Shown piece after piece: positions 60,300 through 64,000 of a DNA stretch of 64,000 nt (positions are counted from its first letter, which is position 1; each line of letters starts with the position of its first letter). Origin of the DNA: Euonymus europaeus (Eukaryota > Streptophyta > Magnoliopsida > Celastrales > Celastraceae); contig OY756961.1 in assembly GCA_963580455.1 (NCBI GenBank), forward strand, positions 24,223,001 through 24,287,000. Reading direction: 5' to 3'. Below the pieces are notes generated by a model. The model saw only the letters and a program-made list of their open reading frames with translations. It was not told the origin of the DNA and ran no database searches. A program made the translations under genes and the position numbers.

Positions 60300-63200
60300 T
60301 CAAACTGAGGATGATTGCATAGAAATCATCGATAGTTTGTCAAGCAAGAATTGAAAGCGAGCAACAGTATGAGTCTTCGTAAAGAAATCAGCCAGCTGAA
60401 GAGTAGACGAAACAAAAGGCAGAGTAAGGGTGCCATCCCGAACAAGATTACGTGTCGTATGACAGTCAATCTCAATATGTTTGGTGCGTTCATGAAAGAC
60501 CGTATTGTGAGCAATTTGAATGGCACTACGATTGTCACAATAAAGAGGAGTAGGAGCTGTCTGAGGAACACCCAAATCAGAAAGCAACCAACGAAGCCAT
60601 CTTATTTCTGCATTAGCATGGGCGAGAGCGCGATACTCGGCTTCAGCAGTAGAACGAGCAACAACAGACTGTTTCTTGCTTTTCCAGGAGATAAGGGAAT
60701 CACCAAGAAACACACAGGAACCAGAAGTGGACTTGCGATCTTCAACATCACCAGCCCAATCAGCATCAGAATAACCACGGAGTTCCAGAGAGGAAGTAGA
60801 TGACATTAGGACACCATGAAAAATAGTGCCGCGAAGATAACGCAGAATACGAACCAAAGCAGCCCAATGACATGAACGAGGTGCAGAGACAAACTGACTG
60901 ACAATGTGAACAGCATAGGCTATATCGGGACGTGTGATGGTCAAATATACCAAACAGCCAACAAGTTCGCGATAGAGAGTGGGGTCTTCAAGAAGAGTCC
61001 CATCAGTAGAAGTGAGTCTGAGATTGAGCTCCATAGGAGTAGCAGTAACTTTGGAGTCAGTGAGACGAGCACGATGAAGCACTTCATTAGCATATTTGGA
61101 CTGAGACAAGAAGTATCCTCGAGGAGAATAAGCAACTTCAATGCCAAGAAAATAACGTAAGTGACCCAGATCTTTCATCTCAAATGTATGGGAAAGATGT
61201 CTTTTCACACGATTAATAGCAACAGAATCAGATCCAGTAATAATCATGTCATCAACATAAAGAAGAAGGGCCACGAGACCGGTGTCAGTATGCAGAAGGA
61301 ACAAAGCAGAATCATTATCACTAGAATGAAATCCAAGCTGAGTAATAGCTTTTTCAAAACATTCATACCAGGCGCGTGGAGCTTGTTTAAGACCATAGAG
61401 AGCCTTGCGCAGACGACAAACATAGCCAGGAGGATGAGATAAACCAGGAGGAGGTTTCATATATACTTCCTCAGAGAGAGAACCATTAAGAAAGGCATTC
61501 TTAACATCCATCTGATACAGTGGCCAACATTTGACTGCAGCAACAGATATTAAAGTTCGAACGGAAGTCATTTTGGCTACAGGTGCAAAAGTCTCCTCAT
61601 AGTCAATACCATATTCCTGAGAGAACCCTTTAGCAACGAGTCGAGCTTTATACCGTTCCAGAGAGCCATCAGAATGGGTCTTGACTTTATAAATCCATTT
61701 ACAACCCACAATATTTTGTCCTGAAGGAGGAGGCACCAATTCCCAAGTAGAAGTTTTGGCAAGTGCAGAAAGCTCATCATTCATTGCATTAACCCAATTT
61801 GGATCCTGAGAGGCTTCCCTGTATGACTGAGGCTCAGAGAAAGAGTGAATAACAGATAAAGCAGTACGATAAGAGACAGAAAAACAAGTAGAAAGAAGAC
61901 TGAGTTTGGTGACAGGACGACGGTCCCTAAGAGGATACCTGCGAGGTGGATCAGGAACTTTGGTAGAAGAGATAAGATCAGGAGCAGGAGCAGATTCCAG
62001 AGCAGCAGACGGATCAGGTAATATTACTGAAGATGTGTTGAAGCGTTGCTTGTTACGGGAGTAAACTGTCGAACAATCAGTAGGAAGAGTGGTAGACTCA
62101 GATGAGAAAGGTGTGGAGATGGTGGTGGTAGATGAGATAGTAGAGATATATTCATCAGAAAGAACATCAGGAGGAAAAGGATCAATGTGAACTAACTCGT
62201 CTTTGGATACAGAGGGAGTAAGAGATGGAAGACGATAGTATGGTAGTCGTTCAAGAAAGACAACATGACGGGAGACGTATAAGCGATGAGAGAGATGATC
62301 ATAACAGCGATAACCCTTTTGAGTAAGACTATACCCTAGAAAAACACAGAGAGTGGAACGAGCACTTAGTTTAGTACGATCTTTTCTAGGAAGAAGGACA
62401 AAACAAGCACAACCAAAAACACGAAGAAGAGAATAATTAGGTGATTGAGAGAAAAGAGCCTCATAAGGAGATTTTCCATGAAGAAGAGGAGTAGGCATCC
62501 GATTAAGTAGAAAAGTAGCAGTAAGAACAGCTTCACCCCAGAAAGAACTAGGAACAGAAGCTGATAAAAGAAGAGATCGTGCAGTTTCCAGAATATGACG
62601 ATGTTTTCGTTCTGCACGACCATTTTGAGCTGGAGTATCAGAACAGGATGACTGATGAATGGTACCATGGCTAGACAAGTATTCACTGAATTCTTTCTTA
62701 AGATACTCCCCCCCAAGATCAGAGCGCAGAGTTTTAATGGTAGCAGAAAACTGAGTAGTAATAAGGGACTGAAACGAACGATAGATTTGATAGAAATCAG
62801 ATTTATGTTTCAAAAGATAAACCCAAGTAAAACGTGTATGATCATCTACAAAAGAAACATAGTAAACAGATCCACCTATTGTAGTAAGAGGTGCAGGTCC
62901 CCATACATCAGTATGAACAAGAGAAAAAGGGGAGGTAGAAAAGGTAACACTTTTATTAAATGGTAAGGCCGTTTGCTTAGCAAGTTTACAACCCTGACAA
63001 TCAGAAATATCACTAGTAGAAACTTTACCCAATATTCCAGAGGAAGACAAAATGCGTAAACGCTCAGCAGACATATGACCCAATCTAGCATGCCAAAGGT
63101 AAAACAGACTGGAGAGTTCATCTAAATGGAAAGAAGAAAAAGCTACCGAAGAAACAACAGGGAGATGCAACTGCTCCACCACATAAACATCAGCAATTTT

Positions 63201-64000
63201 ACGCCCGATCCCAATCTGCTTCCCTGACTTCCGATCCTGTACACGACACACAGAAGAACCAAAAGAAATGTCATAACCAGCATTATCAAGTGGACTAATG
63301 GACAAAAGATTGACAGTCAAGCGGGGAACATGTAGAACATGAGGAAGAGAAACTGGAGTTGAAGAAGACATAGGTATAGTACCAATACAGTTGACAGATA
63401 AAGAAGAACCATTAGCAGTATAAACATTCATAGGGGAAGGAGGAGAGACACAATTATGAAGTAATGATTTGAAAGGAGTCATATGAAATGCAGCACCAGA
63501 GTCAAGTATCCAGACAGTGGAAGAAATACCTGATAAAGAATCTAGCAAACCTGAAGTACTGGAAGTCATAGCAGATGCAGATGATGGAAAAGAAATCATC
63601 TGTTGAAGATGAGATAGCTGAGTACGGATGTCAGTCAAGTCAGGGAGACTCTCTGTCGTAGTGAATGCAGGAATTTTTCTGGAAGGAGAAGACCGAACAC
63701 CTTTCTTGGGACACTGATTTTTCCAATGTCCTTTTTGATGGCAAAAGGCACATGTGTCTTGTGGAATACGGCCCCGAGGGCGTAGAGAGGAGACAGAAGC
63801 AGAACTGTAACCAATGGGGGTAGGTAACAGTGGAGACTTTGCAGAAGCTAAAAAGACAGATGGGGTAGAGCTCATGGGAGTGCTCGTCTTGAGTCGAATC
63901 TCTTCAGATTTGAGTTCCCGAACAACAGCATCGACAGTCGGGAGAGGAGAGCGATGTAAAATATTTCCACGTAGGGTTTCAAATTGACTGTCAAGGCCTG
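60300..64000 (-). CDS. copia gag-pol polyprotein (open, partial at the window edge)
   Basis: One uninterrupted frame from 64000 to the stop at 60300, more than 1,230 codons; the apparent start at 63875 is only an internal Met, because the frame continues upstream with gag text (FETLRGNILHRSPLPTVDA). In order: gag zinc knuckle CAFCHQKGHWKNQC (C-x2-C-x4-H-x4-C); protease WILDSGAAFHM; integrase zinc region LWHARLGHMS...CQGCK, then the D-D-E triad in VHTDVWGP, RSDLGGEY and NGRAERKHR; reverse transcriptase with VGCKWIYKVK, QMDVKNAFLNG, ALYGLKQAPRAWY and the catalytic YVDD; RNase H with YSDADWAGD, STAEAEYRAL and YCDNRSAIQIA. Gene order (integrase before RT) marks Ty1/copia. All catalytic motifs are present and the frame is unbroken, so it may be young. 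Confidence 0.95.
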   Translation of the reverse strand, partial: GLDSQFETLRGNILHRSPLPTVDAVVRELKSEEIRLKTSTPMSSTPSVFLASAKSPLLPTPIGYSSASVSSLRPRGRIPQDTCAFCHQKGHWKNQCPKKGVRSSPSRKIPAFTTTESLPDLTDIRTQLSHLQQMISFPSSASAMTSSTSGLLDSLSGISSTVWILDSGAAFHMTPFKSLLHNCVSPPSPMNVYTANGSSLSVNCIGTIPMSSSTPVSLPHVLHVPRLTVNLLSISPLDNAGYDISFGSSVCRVQDRKSGKQIGIGRKIADVYVVEQLHLPVVSSVAFSSFHLDELSSLFYLWHARLGHMSAERLRILSSSGILGKVSTSDISDCQGCKLAKQTALPFNKSVTFSTSPFSLVHTDVWGPAPLTTIGGSVYYVSFVDDHTRFTWVYLLKHKSDFYQIYRSFQSLITTQFSATIKTLRSDLGGEYLKKEFSEYLSSHGTIHQSSCSDTPAQNGRAERKHRHILETARSLLLSASVPSSFWGEAVLTATFLLNRMPTPLLHGKSPYEALFSQSPNYSLLRVFGCACFVLLPRKDRTKLSARSTLCVFLGYSLTQKGYRCYDHLSHRLYVSRHVVFLERLPYYRLPSLTPSVSKDELVHIDPFPPDVLSDEYISTISSTTTISTPFSSESTTLPTDCSTVYSRNKQRFNTSSVILPDPSAALESAPAPDLISSTKVPDPPRRYPLRDRRPVTKLSLLSTCFSVSYRTALSVIHSFSEPQSYREASQDPNWVNAMNDELSALAKTSTWELVPPPSGQNIVGCKWIYKVKTHSDGSLERYKARLVAKGFSQEYGIDYEETFAPVAKMTSVRTLISVAAVKCWPLYQMDVKNAFLNGSLSEEVYMKPPPGLSHPPGYVCRLRKALYGLKQAPRAWYECFEKAITQLGFHSSDNDSALFLLHTDTGLVALLLYVDDMIITGSDSVAINRVKRHLSHTFEMKDLGHLRYFLGIEVAYSPRGYFLSQSKYANEVLHRARLTDSKVTATPMELNLRLTSTDGTLLEDPTLYRELVGCLVYLTITRPDIAYAVHIVSQFVSAPRSCHWAALVRILRYLRGTIFHGVLMSSTSSLELRGYSDADWAGDVEDRKSTSGSCVFLGDSLISWKSKKQSVVARSTAEAEYRALAHANAEIRWLRWLLSDLGVPQTAPTPLYCDNRSAIQIAHNTVFHERTKHIEIDCHTTRNLVRDGTLTLPFVSSTLQLADFFTKTHTVARFQFLLDKLSMISMQSSSV

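Larger units (their letters stand above)
60039..64000 (-). mobile_element. Ty1/copia LTR retrotransposon, 3' part (3' LTR plus gag-pol)
   Basis: On the minus strand the element enters at 64000 and ends with an LTR at 60292-60039. The polypurine tract reads TTTGAGGGAGGG just before the LTR. The 5' LTR, primer-binding site and start of gag lie outside. The LTR ends 218 bp upstream of the P450 pseudogene start codon. The possible target-site bases next to the LTR are ATTTC (60034-60038); the partner is not in view. Confidence 0.93.

Noticed and set aside
60061..60303. 80-codon frame in the LTR
   Set aside because: Product of the 63-bp tandem units in the LTR; no independent gene.

Overview
The window is nuclear DNA from a flowering plant, most likely a eudicot; I cannot name the species. 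The evidence is short GT-AG introns in AT-rich sequence, plant-only gene families (plastid ribosomal protein S10, a TPK potassium channel, class I NF-YB, pectate lyase, pectin methylesterase, serine acetyltransferase, CYP71 cytochromes P450), and plant-type transposons. Gene models were built by hand from splice sites; all complete multi-exon models sum to a multiple of three.

Layout: 1-1249 (-) N-terminal part of a possible inner-centromere (INCENP/WYRD-like) protein running off the left edge; 2357-2806 (+) small proline-rich secreted protein; about 2930-3255 an insertion of plastid ndhB DNA; 5323-6782 (+) pectate lyase; 7302-7835 (-) NF-YB; 7836-14238 gene-poor and full of local duplications, with one exon-like acidic fragment; 14239-14883 (-) two-pass membrane protein with an acidic tail; 15896-18819 (+) short plant protein with a 2.4 kb first intron; 19912-21218 (-) TPK channel; 21.2-26.5 kb transposon-rich, with a nested Mutator-like element and a TIR element carrying a 50-bp satellite; 26511-29657 (+) WSS1/SPRTN-type protease; 31474-35058 (+) BAH-Agenet chromatin protein; 35623-37245 (-) pectinesterase; 38746-41858 (+) plastid S10; 41.9-51.6 kb intergenic, including a probable solo LTR; 51604-52614 (+) serine acetyltransferase; 53.4-60 kb a CYP71 cluster (one fragment, one intact gene, one nearly intact pseudogene); 60039-64000 (-) a Ty1/copia retrotransposon with an open gag-pol frame running off the right edge.

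The genes are a normal mix of unrelated plant loci, not an operon-like pathway. The two pectin enzymes are 29 kb apart and nothing links them. The only local family is the CYP71 cluster, where an intact gene and a pseudogene lie tail to tail. I found no new biological system. The most notable signals are a P450 with a stop codon and a lost splice acceptor, the plastid ndhB insertion, three DNA transposons recognisable from their ends, and a 47-bp repeat pair whose palindromic cores differ by a paired, symmetry-preserving change.
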